DNA from: Cylindrodendrum hubeiense
Lineage: Eukaryota > Ascomycota > Sordariomycetes > Hypocreales > Nectriaceae
Assembly: GCA_014621425.1 (NCBI GenBank)
Contig: JAANBB010000313.1
Span: 1 to 48,850, forward strand
Direction: 5' to 3'
DNA length: 48,850 bases
Position 1 is the stretch's first letter, and each line of letters starts with the position of its first letter. Below are positions 1-10,777 of the stretch, piece by piece. Below the pieces are notes generated by a model that searched no databases, was not told where the DNA came from, and worked only from the letters and a program-made list of their open reading frames with translations. The position numbers and the translations under genes were made by a program.

Positions 1-413
1 CCCCCCCCCTGTCTGAGCCCGCCCAATGCGCCTGGAGCAAGCCCCGCCCTTTCTCCAATCGCCCGCCGATTACGGTAGTTGGACCCTACAAAGGTGTCTC
101 GGTAGTACCTCAGCCGCCAGGTACCTCCTCGCGGGAAACGCAGCAGATGGGTACCTCCCCGTCCACGCACGTAGCTTGTCACCTTTGATGGAACACGATC
201 AATCCACTCATCCACACTCATCCACTCTCGCGCACCTCTCTCTTCTAGAAACCCGGCAGCTTTACCTTTACCTACCTGCGGTCCTGCATCTCCTTGGCCG
301 TTCCGCCTTCTCGTCTTCCTTGTCTCCCTACATCTCGCTCTCTCCCTTCTCTCATTCATCCCATCCCGCTCATCATCAAACACGTCTTTCCCCAGTTCTC
401 CCATCACCCTTCC

Positions 414-437
414 TCTTCTTCTTCTTCTTCTTCTTCT
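414..437. repeat. TTC/CTT trinucleotide microsatellite
   Basis: A short run of about eight TTC units lies inside the pyrimidine-rich upstream region of ATG1. It explains the poly-Phe, poly-Ser and poly-Lys readings of the three frames here and argues against these frames being coding. Confidence 0.8.
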
Positions 438-1253
438 GCCCTTTCTTCTTTCCCCACCTTTCGTCCCTCTTTAGGTCCGCCCCATCCACTGCCGCTTCCC
501 GCTCAATCGTGACGCAACTTAGCAACGGCACCAAAAGGCACCACCAGGACACGCTCCCCACCACAACACTGCCCGACATCCATCCATCCCCCCTAACACA
601 CGACGCCACCAGGCCCAACTTCAGAGACTCCCGGTTTCCGTTTACCGCTTCCTTCTCCTTTATCTCATCTGCATCTCTTGACTCGTCGTCGCCGTTGATC
701 CCCCCGGCCCGGGCGTTATACCGTCATCAACAGGCCCTCTCCGATTGCGCTCCCGACTCAACTCAACGGCCGCTCTAGTCAACGCCTCCGCCGATATTGT
801 GTTAGTCACCCGATCTCTAGCCGGCCTTCGCGCTTCCCTTCCCGTCCCCCCCGATTGCTGTCACACGCATTGCCCCATCTTGTTCTTGTCCAACATTCGC
901 CCACCATTCAGTCACCTTCGCCCTCGGCCACGTCTTTGCCCTCGCCAAATACCATTCACTAACTCTTGTGCCTCGTCTGAGCAGACGCCCACCAGCACCT
1001 CCATCACTCGAATACCCGCCGTTGTGTTCATCTGCTTCGCGCCTCCATCCGTCCCTGGCCATCCATCCCGCCTCGGTCATCCCGAACTCACCGACTGCTT
1101 GTCCTCCAACAGTCGACAACCCCCTCCCCCCGGCACCGTCCTCACTCGCTACCTCGACCCGTACCCTCTCCTCCCATCCCTCTCCTCCTTCTCGCCCCCC
1201 GAGCCCGTCCTCGTCCTCGACACACGCGACCGCCTCTTGATCTCATCGATTAC

Positions 1254-1295
1254 ATGACGACTCCATCTGCAGCCGACGTCTTTCGAATTTTATAG
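1254..1295 (+). promoter_or_regulatory. Upstream ORF of 13 codons before ATG1
   Basis: An ATG at 1254 opens a 13-codon frame that ends with TAG at 1293-1295, 61 bases before the ATG1 start codon. If it lies in the mature leader it could lower ATG1 translation. Whether it is transcribed or removed by a leader intron cannot be seen from the sequence. Confidence 0.35.
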
Positions 1296-1356
1296 GCCCT
1301 AGGGCTACAATCCATTCCGACTGCCTTCCTGCCCTTGACAACTCCATCAGGAAGCC

Positions 1357-4300
1357 ATGGCTAGCCAACAGGAGGCTTCCGCCTCCCAGAGCTCCAGGAG
1401 GTCGGGAGGTCGGACTGTGGGACAGTTCAACATTGGATCCGAGATTGGAAAGGGTAGCTTTGCCCAGGTCTATCTGGGTTGGCATAAGGTGCGACCATCC
1501 ATCCCCCGACACCTCCCCCCTTCCCGCGTTTGCTTGGCATCATCACACCGAGTCGCGCTGCCAGCTTGCCCGCGTGCCTCCTAGCACCTGGGACTTCGCC
1601 AGGTTTCCCGCCTTGAGTACTACAGTTGTGCAGCGCTAGCCCTGTCAAGATAACAAATTTGGCATTATTAGTAGCTAACTCGCAACAAACAGGAGACCAA
1701 GGCGGCTGTCGCCATCAAATCCGTCGAGCTAGAGAGGCTGAACAAGAAGCTTAGAGAGAATCTCTATGGCGAGATCCAGATCCTCAAGACCCTTCGCCAT
1801 CCTCACATCGTCGCACTCCATGATTGCGTCGAATCTACCACCCACATCAACCTCATCATGGAGTACTGCGAGCTCGGCGACCTGTCCCTTTTTATCAAGA
1901 AGCGCGATAAGCTCGCCACCCACCCCGCCACACACGATATGGCCCGCAAATATCCTAGCGCTCCGAACTCCGGCCTCCACGAGGTCGTCATTCGTCATTT
2001 CCTCAAGCAGCTCACAAGTGCCCTCGAATTTTTGCGAAGGAATAACTATGTTCATCGCGATGTCAAGCCCCAAAATCTGCTGCTACTTCCCTCTCGGTCC
2101 TTCCGGGACCAGAGGGGCCGCCCTGTCATGCAAGCCAGTCAGGATTCTCTCATCCCCATCGCCGGGCTCGAATCTCTTCCCATGCTGAAGCTGGCCGACT
2201 TCGGATTTGCCCGCGTATTGCCCTCGACCTCCCTAGCTGACACCCTTTGCGGATCGCCTCTCTACATGGCCCCAGAGATCCTCCGTTACGAACGATATGA
2301 TGCTAAAGCAGATCTGTGGTCCGTCGGCACCGTGCTGTACGAAATGAGCACCGGTCGGCCTCCCTTCCGGGCTAGGAACCATGTGGAGTTGCTGAGGAAG
2401 ATAGAGGCTGCCGAGGATGTTATCAAATTTCCAAGGGAGGTTACTATTACCTCAGACCTCAAGGCGCTTATCCGGAGTCTACTGAAGCGAAGCCCTGTCG
2501 AGCGACTGAGCTTTGAGAACTTCTTTACCCACCAACTCGTCACAAGCGATATCCCTGGACTGATTGAGGATGACGTCCCTAGACCCATTAGACAAGAACC
2601 CCGTGAACTACGAACTATCAACCAAGGCGAGACAACGCCGGCATCGCCTCGCATCAGGCAATCTTCCGGAAACGGCTCCCCGCGGGAAGGAAGCAGTGCC
2701 AGATCCCCCCGAGATCTTCACCCCAGGTCACCCCAGACAGGAAGCCCCGGCGAAGGTCGATATCAGCGGCAATCTGGCGATGGTCACCGCCATGGAAACT
2801 CTCCCCGCGAAGCTGGCGAGGGTCTGGGGATTCGCCGTCCGGTCCCTCAACATACAGCGTCTCTTCCCGCCCAGCACCGATTTCCTGAGAGAGGTTCCAC
2901 ACGGGACAATGCTTCCCCCCCTAGTTCGCTTCTGAACGAAACGCGCAAGGCCCGGGCCCCTACCCGGGCCCCAACTGAGGAGGAGAAGGCTGCCCAAGAT
3001 GTGGCGTTGGAGCGAGAATATGTCGTCGTTGAAAGACGACATGTGGAGGTCAACGCCCTCGCTGATGAATTAGCCGCGAATGAGAAGCTTGGCGCTCAAC
3101 AAAATTCTTCTTCGCCACGATCAGGAGCCATGTCCCGTCGACATACGCAAGGAGCTTCTAGTGCGCCTCCGGGCGCAATCCCCACTCCTTCGTCACGAAC
3201 GGCTCTGGTAGCCCAGGGGCGCCATGACAGGCGATCTTCCTATGACAAAGCCCTTTCCGCCAGTCCCGGATCAGCGTCCAGCGCCATCTCCAAGGCTATC
3301 CAAGACGCCAGTCTTCGCCTCTTTGGCTTCAAGGTCTCGCCCCTGCGAGGTACCAAAGGCCAGTCGCCGCCTTTGTACCAGCCGTTCCCAGCATATCCAA
3401 CGCCCTCGACCTCTACGTCAGTCGGGCTCGTCAGCGACGGGAAGAACGTCGAGAGTACTGATGAGGACGGGCGGGCTGCACAAACGATTGAAGAGTTTGC
3501 CACTAGGAGCGACTGCGTCTACGGATTTGCCGAAGTCAAGTATAAGCAGCTTGTTCCCATGGCTCCATCCGCTGATCACGGACTGGGCGGTGTTGAGCCT
3601 GACCAGATGGCACCCGAGGAGGACGGGTTGACCATGGAGGCCGTAGTATCTCTGTCAGAAGAAGCCCTAGTTCTGTATGTGAAGTCGCTCACTCTCCTCG
3701 CCAGGGCCATGGACATTGCTAGCCTTTGGTGGTCTAAGAAGAGCCTAGGAGAGGCCAGCAGCGGTGTCTCAGCGGCTGTCGCCCAGTCAGTCGTCCAACG
3801 GATCAACGCGGTAGTGCAATGGGTTCGACAGCGCTTCAACGAAGTCTTGGAGAAGTCCGAGATTGTACGGCTGAAGCTCATTGAGGCACAAAAGCAGCTA
3901 CCAGAGGACCACCCCAGCCATCCTTCAAATCACGGCACTGAATCCATTGCCTCGTCCACGGGCTCCGGGGCGAAGCAGGTCTACCTCACCCCTGGCATCA
4001 GCGCCGAGAAGCTTATGTACGATCGCGCTCTGGAGATGAGCCGTGCGGCAGCCATCGACGAAGTTACAAACGAGAACCTCACCGGCTGTGAAATCTCGTA
4101 TATCACGGCTATCCGAATGCTGGAGGCGGTTTTGGACAGCGATGACGAGACTCATTTGGAGAGGAAGAGGCTTGCTTCAGGGAAGGATGTTGACAGGGAT
4201 ACCGCAAAGGAGACGAGCGGTGGTGACCTTGACAGCGATGAGGAGGCTCATGTCCGAAAGAGTAAGCAAAACCCCGATCCGCTCATTTTGCAGTAAACGA

Positions 4301-4473
4301 CTAACCATTTTGTAGTGATCAAGATGATCACGGGCAGACTAGGTGCCGTCCGGAAGAAGCAACAGATGATTGCTGATGCCAACCACAAGGCTCAGTACGT
4401 CCAACAGCACGCAGCCCGTAGACGGAGCGGCGATGTGACTCCACGCAGCGTTCCCTCACATGCATCGTCGTAA
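1357..4473 (+). CDS. ATG1: Autophagy-initiating serine/threonine kinase Atg1
   Basis: Atg1/ULK kinase that starts autophagosome formation with Atg13 and Atg17. Three exons (1357-1488, 1693-4261, 4316-4473) give 952 residues. The kinase domain is N-terminal: glycine loop GKGSFAQVY from residue 31, catalytic Lys in VAIK at 53, HRDVKPQN with Asp167, DFG at 213-215, then [15 protein letters not shown] motif at 487-490 matches the Atg8-interacting motif of yeast Atg1 (YVVV). The middle is long, Ser/Pro-rich and probably disordered. The C-terminal third is the Atg13/membrane-binding region. The first intron has a GCTAAC branch site and splices WHK to ETK. The last intron joins HVRK to [10 protein letters not shown] and is needed to avoid an early stop at 4294-4296. 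The ATG at 1357 has a good context (gccatgg). Confidence 0.96.
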
Positions 4474-5403
4474 TTTCACGACCCGGACTCATCGCAGCGC
4501 TTCACATATGATGCGACGATACCTACAATACCATTCTGCAAAGCCTCACGGCTTTCTTGTTTTTATTCGCTATCCCATTTGGATTCTCACGGCGTATCGG
4601 GAATTTTGGCCCGCGGTTCACAGGAGTAGGCCCGCAGATTGTCGCCGACCTTAGGTAGCGGGCGTTTTTTTAGGAACATTGGGGACAGACGAAACTCATC
4701 GATCGGCGTTTTTTTGGTTTTAATATTGTTTTCTTTGGCTTTAGCCGCGGTTCTTTCAGATAGCAAGTCGCTTGCTTGCCCGCTCATGAGCTTGCCAGGA
4801 GTTTGCCCAACACAGCTGGGCGGAAATATGGCGACAGCGTGATTAGATTTTCAGGGGCCAGGGTCAAAGGACAAATGGCACAGGGCAAATGACACGGGGA
4901 CTTTGGTCATGTAGGTTACGATAGGGTGAGAGAGTTTGGGTCATGTCATGACAGGTCGCAGAGAGTGGCTGTTTGTCACGAAGTGCGATATACCGAGGAG
5001 AACAACTCCAGCAATTGACATGTCCAGGTTTGGAAATGTGTTCACCTTGTCCATTTAGTGACGAATGACGTTGCAGTGTGTCGGTGTTATGCGAGCGGCC
5101 ATGGGTATTTCTTTGTCCAGCTTGAGACGTTGGCTTTCTACTGGCCTTTGCGGAAGCTTCAGGTTTGTTCTACGTCAAAAACTCGTGGACAGGGGAACGA
5201 TCTCTTTGTTCAGAGTAATAGATCAAACTGACATATAGACCACATGTTGCCTGTGAAGTAAATATGTACTTAACCCTTGGTAGGTCGACGTCCACGGATC
5301 CGTCTTCATTACCCCTGAGGGAGCGCATCGTCTTGGATTTATCAACCACTGCCGCCAAAATACAACAGCCCGAATATCCTGAACATCCCAACTCTTTCTC
5401 ACC
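4474..5403. other. Intergenic: ATG1 3' region and promoter of next gene
   Basis: About 930 bases between two + strand genes. I see no coding signal, only short random frames, and no clear core promoter element. AT-richer tracts at about 4660-4745 may belong to the ATG1 3' UTR or terminator. Confidence 0.5.
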
Positions 5404-6408
5404 ATGACCTCCACCGATCGTCCTCCCGGCCCTCTCGACCTCCTCGCGACCGTCTCTGCCCTCTCAATCCGCCGCTCCGCCGCCCTCCAAGCCAAGACTG
5501 ACGCATCAAAAGCTGCCAGAATCGCCCAACTCAGCGCCGCGATCACCTGCAGGGACAAAGCCCACAAACCCATTGCCGAGGCTGCTGCTAAAAATTACTT
5601 CCAGGTCGAAGCTCGCAAAGCCGAAAGCCAATATCGCATCAACGCCCGTCTCAAACACTCCCAGTCCCGCCAGGGACAATGCAAGGAGGAACTAGAGCTC
5701 GAGATCGACAGTATCGTGAGCGAGGCGCAGGGGCTCGGGTTGTTGCAGATGAAGGGCGAGACCGGCGAAGAGTATAAGCAGCGGATCAAAGGGGTGGAGA
5801 AGAAGGTAGATGCGGTGGCTAAAGTGCTGTACTTCCGGATGTTGAGGGAAAAGCTGCGCTACGTCGACGGCTACCCCGTGAATACCATCGCCGTACATCC
5901 GCACTTCAAGCCCCGGGTGACACCAGAGTGGTCGGGAAGGGACAAATGCCTTCACTGCCGCGCGAAACGGATGCGGTGCTCGTGGACCATGTGGACCGGT
6001 TACAGTTGGGATGCCAAGATAGAGTGCTCACGCTGTCGGCTACACGGCGATCCGTGTATGGTGAAGGCGAGCGGGCATCCCGATGTGGAACCGTTTTGGG
6101 GGTTTGCAGACCCAGAGAGGCGGCAACGGACAAAGAGTGCGGGTGACGATAAACAGGAGGATTCGGTAGATGAGAAGGAGCTTATTTGTGAGTTGATGGC
6201 CAAGAGGCGCAGAGATGGTAGGATAAGGCCACTGCCAGCTTGGCATCAAAATGACAGACATGAGAACCTGGTAGATTGGGGATATGAGCCCACGCAGTGG
6301 TGGCATGTGTTGAACGGTCGACCTGCGAAATGGCGAGCAATGGATATTCGATGGGCTGTATGGTCTAAAGTACCCGCATACACAGCTAGCAAGATAGAGT
6401 CTCATTGA
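5404..6408 (+). CDS. Unrecognised protein with C-terminal zinc-cluster-like motif
   Basis: A single-exon frame of 334 residues with start context caccATGac. I do not recognise the family. The N-terminal 140 residues are Ala/Lys/Glu-rich and probably helical. Residues 182-218 hold six cysteines as C-x2-C-x6-C, about 15 residues, then C-x2-C-x6-C, with basic residues (RAKRMR) in the first half. This resembles the fungal Zn(2)Cys(6) binuclear cluster, but it lies past mid-protein and its central loop is longer than usual (commonly 5-12). The C-terminal 115 residues are charged and Trp-rich near the end. A nuclear or DNA-binding role is inference from the cysteine pattern alone. No transcription-factor middle domain is visible. 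Confidence 0.72.
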   Translation: MTSTDRPPGPLDLLATVSALSIRRSAALQAKTDASKAARIAQLSAAITCRDKAHKPIAEAAAKNYFQVEARKAESQYRINARLKHSQSRQGQCKEELELEIDSIVSEAQGLGLLQMKGETGEEYKQRIKGVEKKVDAVAKVLYFRMLREKLRYVDGYPVNTIAVHPHFKPRVTPEWSGRDKCLHCRAKRMRCSWTMWTGYSWDAKIECSRCRLHGDPCMVKASGHPDVEPFWGFADPERRQRTKSAGDDKQEDSVDEKELICELMAKRRRDGRIRPLPAWHQNDRHENLVDWGYEPTQWWHVLNGRPAKWRAMDIRWAVWSKVPAYTASKIESH

Positions 6409-6684
6409 AAGCGCCAAGAAGAGTGCTATTAGCAACCATCTGTCAAAGTATTAAGTCCAGCCCATCCGCTAGATCAGCAGCTAGCCAGTGAAAGCGCCAT
6501 ATGACAAACATAGTTCCCCAAGTACTATCAGCTATGTAACTGCACCAGCAGTGTTGGGGATTGCCATTGTTCCCAAGCGCCATGGCCATGAAATGCAAAC
6601 TCCGTATAATCACCGCCTGTTTACCATATATGTTGCCTGAGCCTGTCGCCGACGCAATGTCGCAGTGAAATCCAGGTATCCCAG

Positions 6685-9068
6685 TCAGCGCAAGTTAATC
6701 CGTGGCGTGCTCAGTTGGGCTTGGGCGTTCAACTTGCCCACCCCGTGGAGCATTCGTTTCTCTGCCCGAGGAGCCTCAGGTGTCTGCAGTCGGCGTACCA
6801 AGTTTGGAGGGGTGCTCGGCATGATACCATCTGGGTCAGTAAGAAACTTGGCATTCGACTTTTCAAGCTCTTCGAGAACCTGCTGTCGATGGTGGCGGTT
6901 GTGAAAGGGTCTCAAATGTCTGTCGAGGCCAGGAAGCGGGAGTAAAGCATCGCGAGGTCTGATTCTTGAGCCTTTCCTGACTCTGGCCCGAGATCCAGCC
7001 TGTGCTGGATGAGTTGGCTTTAGAAACCCCTTCCAAGGTAGCCTCGGTTGCTTTACGGCATTTTCTTGCTGTTGCTTGGCGCCACCTTGTTGAAGCTTCT
7101 GTGTGGCATCTTCATGCGGCAGAGACCCAGGAGCTGTCGTGTTGGCTGGTGACTTTGGCCTCAGAACAAGCACACCAGAAGATACCACTTCCTCGGAGAT
7201 AGCATGGTCCGACTGGGTGGCTTTATCATGGCCAGTGCAATTATCAAGAGTCTTAAGGGGCCCAGATGATGACTGCGGCATTGCATCGGTCGCAAAATAC
7301 TGGCTGCAGCGAAGCTCCAGGTTCATCTCTGCAACTTTCGGGCTGTTCCTGAGGTTAGGTAACTCTAACGGCATGGGTTTGAGTTCGTCGTGGGGTTTCC
7401 AGTCTGACATCATTTTGTTGTCCAGCAGTTGAAAGAACCGAAGGTATTTCTCTGGAGTGCATAGCCAGTTGTGACATTCCGCGCCGATGGCATTCATCCT
7501 CCTCCAAGGCATCGTCTGTAAACAGTCCCAGACGAAGGTCTTGCCGTCACGAGATGGCTGCTTGTTCATTTTCGCAAAGGTGCCCTTGAGATACTCTTCG
7601 ATTTCGGTTTGGTTCATGCGATTGATATCCTCGATCTCGGGGTCGCAGCTGGATGCCAACAGGACGAGGACTACGATTCCCAGGGACCATATGTCAACAG
7701 CTGACGTGTGGACTTGCGTGCTTGCTAAAAACTCCCTAATACTCCGTTAGACGTTTATGTTCTTTTTATCCACGCTGGGCGATAATTGGGACATACGGTG
7801 CTTGATAGTTCATGGTCCCAACTTTTGTAACCATCCGGCTTCGGTGGGGAACTGCCGAGTTTCCAAAGTCGGCAAGCATGACCCGGTGGTATGCAATCTT
7901 TGGCGAATATGCCAGAAGGATGTTCTCTGGCTTGAGGTCGCGGTGAACAATGCCCTTGTCGTGAAGATACCCTAGGCCACGAACCACCTGGCGGATAATG
8001 ATTCGGCAATCAAATTCTTTGACCATGTCTTGACGGTAGATGAATGACATTAGGTCACCACCCGATGCCAGCTCGGTGAAGGTATATCTACAGATTGGTG
8101 GTTCAGTTTGGTCTCTATTGATAATAGGAAGTCACTGACAATGAATGTGGGGAACTAATCGTGTCAATATAACGCAGGATATTTGGCTGCGACGCCATCA
8201 GCATAAGCAGAAAGTAGGTGGGCGATAGAGTTCACATGTCTCAGTTGCCGGAGGATATCTGCCTCTTGAAACTTGCGTCGTAATTCCTCGCGTGCATTTT
8301 TACCTTGGAGTTTGTCCAAATTAACCAGCTTACAGACCAATTGCTTTTTTGTCACGACGTCGAGAGCCAAGTGAACGACGGCCTCCGCACCTTGGCCGAG
8401 GCAGCGGTTGGTCATGACATACTTGCCTTCGAAGAGCTTCGATGGTTAGCTCGCCAATACCAGAGCCGCAGTGTGCTAGGAGCTGGCCATACCTTGGACT
8501 CTTCGAGCTGGAGGGTGTCGAGGTCATGGCGAGGTGGCTGTCGTTCTTGGATAACAGCAAATGTCCAGTAGGGACGTATTTCAATAATATCACCATCTTG
8601 CAACAGGTAACCAGGTGATATCTCCGGTCCTATCCCAATCAACTCACCATTGACGTAGGTTCCATTGGACGACTTTCGATCGCGGACGTAGACATAGTTG
8701 ATGGTTGGTTCGTATGTGATAACATAGACTTCACAGTGGTTCCGTGACACGGAATAGTCCGGGTCATTGTCGACTGTGAGAGTGCTAGATGGGTGAGCAA
8801 CTAGGAAGGAAAAAAGTCACACGGTTCATACTTTGATCGCGGGTCTCGTCCAATCTTGAAAATGTCTCGGTCCCAGATGGGGAGCAATTCTAATTGTGAG
8901 TTAGAGGAGCCACCCAGAAGTGGAGAATGAGACACAATTCTCTGCGCAATCAGGCGGATCACGGAAATGCCTACGCTGAGATTGATTTTGACTCCGACTG
9001 TCGACGAGGTTGATGTACGCTGCCGGAACCTCGTTTGGCACCACTGGTACCGGTTCGTCGGCATCCAT
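6685..9068 (-). CDS. FHA-domain serine/threonine kinase (Chk2/Rad53/Mek1-like)
   Basis: I reconstruct seven exons on the minus strand: 9068-8975, 8889-8832, 8784-8493, 8436-8236, 8186-8140, 8087-7797 and 7735-6685. All six introns (47-85 bases) keep phase, giving 677 residues. The FHA domain lies at about 37-110, with GRD at 45-47, SRNH at 64-67 and SSNGTYVNG at 89-97; FHA domains bind phosphothreonine. The kinase domain follows: GQGAEAVV from 162, Lys184, HRDLKPEN with Asp281, DFG from Asp304 and YQAPE, so it looks catalytically intact. The C-terminal 300 residues are disordered. The FHA-then-kinase order is that of Rad53/Cds1/Mek1 checkpoint and meiotic kinases, and a single FHA fits Mek1 or Chk2 better than Rad53. 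The start at 9068 is the first Met close to the FHA; an in-frame ATG at 9263 would add 65 residues. The exact orthologue is uncertain. Confidence 0.87.
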
Positions 9069-9504
9069 TTTCACTCTCACTCGAGATGTGATGCGCGGTC
9101 TTGATCGTGTAAGTGCCCGAGGGAGCTTATTGGGACGAGAATAGTGTGTAGCAGGTCGGTTGAACGCGGTTGATAACGTTGTCGTGGATTCTTCCTCACG
9201 TTTAATTGAGAGGATGACGATCAAGTTTTCAAATTCCTTACAATGGCCGTTCTCAGATCTCAACGGCCTGGTCAGGCCGACAACAGTCGTTCCTTCCCTC
9301 GATGGAAGCTATTTTACAGTGATTTACACAGTGTCTACTTAAACACACTGTGTTGACGTGCAGCTTGCACCCAAATTCCGGCGGGGTAGTCACGTGGGCC
9401 CTGGGGGTTGTGTGCCCTACCATGACCTTGCTTAAGCTCTAGAAATCTCCCCTCCTTCTCTTAGAGTTGTTCCTCATCCCAACACGATTCTCATCCACGG
9501 ACCA
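9069..9504. other. Divergent promoter region, FHA kinase and eL41
   Basis: Intergenic DNA between the minus-strand kinase start and the + strand eL41 leader. It contains a CACGTG E-box-like hexamer near 9392, an inverted repeat at 9326-9353 and a C/T-rich stretch at 9445-9480 just before the proposed eL41 leader exon. No gene is visible. Confidence 0.5.
9326..9353. repeat. Inverted repeat ACACAGTGT / ACACTGTGT
   Basis: Two perfect 9-base arms (9326-9334 and 9345-9353) are separated by 10 bases. This could be a hairpin or a dyad operator-like site in the divergent promoter between the FHA kinase and eL41. The function is unknown. Confidence 0.6.
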
Positions 9505-9647
9505 GTAAGCAGCCCACCCATGCCATGCGTATTGCGCGATGGGCAACTCGATTCAGAATGGCCATTGAGCGACAGCTCAACCGTTCTGATTGACTTGTCC
9601 CTGCGCTGGCGCAAACAACCCGACTTGGTACTAACATCGCGTGACAG
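9505..9647 (+). other. Probable 5' UTR intron of the eL41 gene
   Basis: A GTAAGC donor at 9505, a CTAAC branch-like site near 9631 and a GACAG acceptor ending at 9647 lie just before the eL41 start codon at 9656. Leader introns are common in fungal ribosomal protein genes. This is inference from splice signals only. Confidence 0.55.
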
Positions 9648-9655
9648 AGTTCAAG

Positions 9656-9788
9656 ATGAGAGCCAAATGGAGAAAGAAGCGGGTTCGCCGCCTCAAGCGC
9701 AAGAGAAGAAAGATGCGTGCTCGCTCGTGAGTAGCACCGATGCAACGATCCTACCTACCGCCGCTAACTTTGATGTCTCAGCAAATAA
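9656..9788 (+). CDS. RPL41: 60S ribosomal protein eL41 (L41)
   Basis: A tiny gene. Exon 1 (9656-9726) begins MRAKWRKKRVRRLKRK and continues to RARS. A GTGAGT donor at 9727, a GCTAAC branch site and a TCAG acceptor ending at 9781 join TC|C AAA TAA, so the protein ends RARSK. The result is 25 residues, mostly Arg/Lys, matching the length and sequence of eukaryotic eL41, a single helix in the large subunit near the subunit interface. Without splicing, translation would stop one residue short after RARS. It is too short for ordinary ORF calling. A probable leader intron lies just upstream, and it is divergent from the FHA kinase gene. Confidence 0.93.
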
Positions 9789-10777
9789 ACAACTCGCCCC
9801 TCAACCTGACTCGACTCGTCTTGCATGATGTTACGATTTCACGCGCCTGAACGGCATCTATGACGCTGGTGCTGGGCACTCTCTATTCGACGCCTTGGAA
9901 TCTTCCGCTGGGATTTGACTTTGGAATCACGTCAGGTGGCTGAACCCCGCACACGATCGGCTCTTGGTGGTCACATGGGATATCATGGAGGATGGGATTT
10001 GACAATTGGAAGGTCAGGGAAAGGACAGTGTTTATATAAACGAATACCACAAGGCATACTGCCATTGCACAACGCACTCAAACCTGAAATGGCATCTTGC
10101 TTGACATGCAAAAGCCGACTTTCTTTCGCCTAACGTGTGGTGTGTTTATTTTTCTGGATGCTGCCGAACAGCTGAGCTTGGGGAGCTCCAGCTACCTAGA
10201 GGTAGACGTTGGCGCTGGCGACCTAATGTCGCCCTACGATATTATTGCACATGTCATGTGACATCCTCAAAGAAGCTTCTCGACGATAGCTGAGAAAGAG
10301 CTCTTGGGTGTTCAATGTCTGGCAGGACATTTCAACGCGGAGGGTTTGGCATTTTGTGGGCGTCTCGCGAAAGGAATTGGAAGACCGCTTGCGGCACGAT
10401 TCTCAGAACATAACCCGCTTGAAACAAAGATACATGCATGTAACCTACATTTCCCACCCAATCACTTCATACTGGGCTTCAGCTCAGGTCGCGCGACCAT
10501 TGTCAGCTCAAAACTGCATTGGGTGCCGGATGCTTCGTACTACGTACAATCTTGCTAGAGAGCAACGAGATGCATAGCAACCCGGAATAGGTGACGTCGG
10601 GTTGAGCCACAGAAGCTCTGTGTGTGTGCGTGCGGGTGGTGGGGTTCCTTTCACCGCCCCGGCAAAACAGCGGCCGCCAGCTTTCTGCCACTTCCGGACA
10701 AAAAAATTTGGGCGACGGCCCCATCCCACCTCTCGAATTGGCAGATCTAACGGTAACGACGACGAGGACAATTGACC
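9789..10777. other. Intergenic: eL41 3' region and RPA49 promoter
   Basis: About 990 bases with several overlapping short frames but no consistent coding signal or known domain. An A-rich tract near 10700-10708 lies just before the RPA49 start. I see no tRNA or clear C/D-box snoRNA. Confidence 0.5.

Larger units (their letters stand above)
1..1356. other. Pyrimidine-rich upstream region and leader of ATG1
   Basis: No convincing gene is seen. From about 210 to 1345 the + strand is strongly C/T-rich, including a TTC-type run near 414-437. Similar C/T-rich DNA precedes the SET2 and 40-kb gene starts, so this is probably promoter plus 5' UTR. The 250- and 170-codon open frames here are low-complexity Ser/Pro/Leu readings of that composition and are not called. 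TACC/GGTA words occur at about 109-155. Confidence 0.6.

Noticed and set aside
26..1257. 250- and 170-codon frames at the left end
   Set aside because: Low-complexity Ser/Pro/Leu/Phe readings of pyrimidine-rich DNA, with no homology signal and a repeat-driven composition; better explained as ATG1 leader and promoter.
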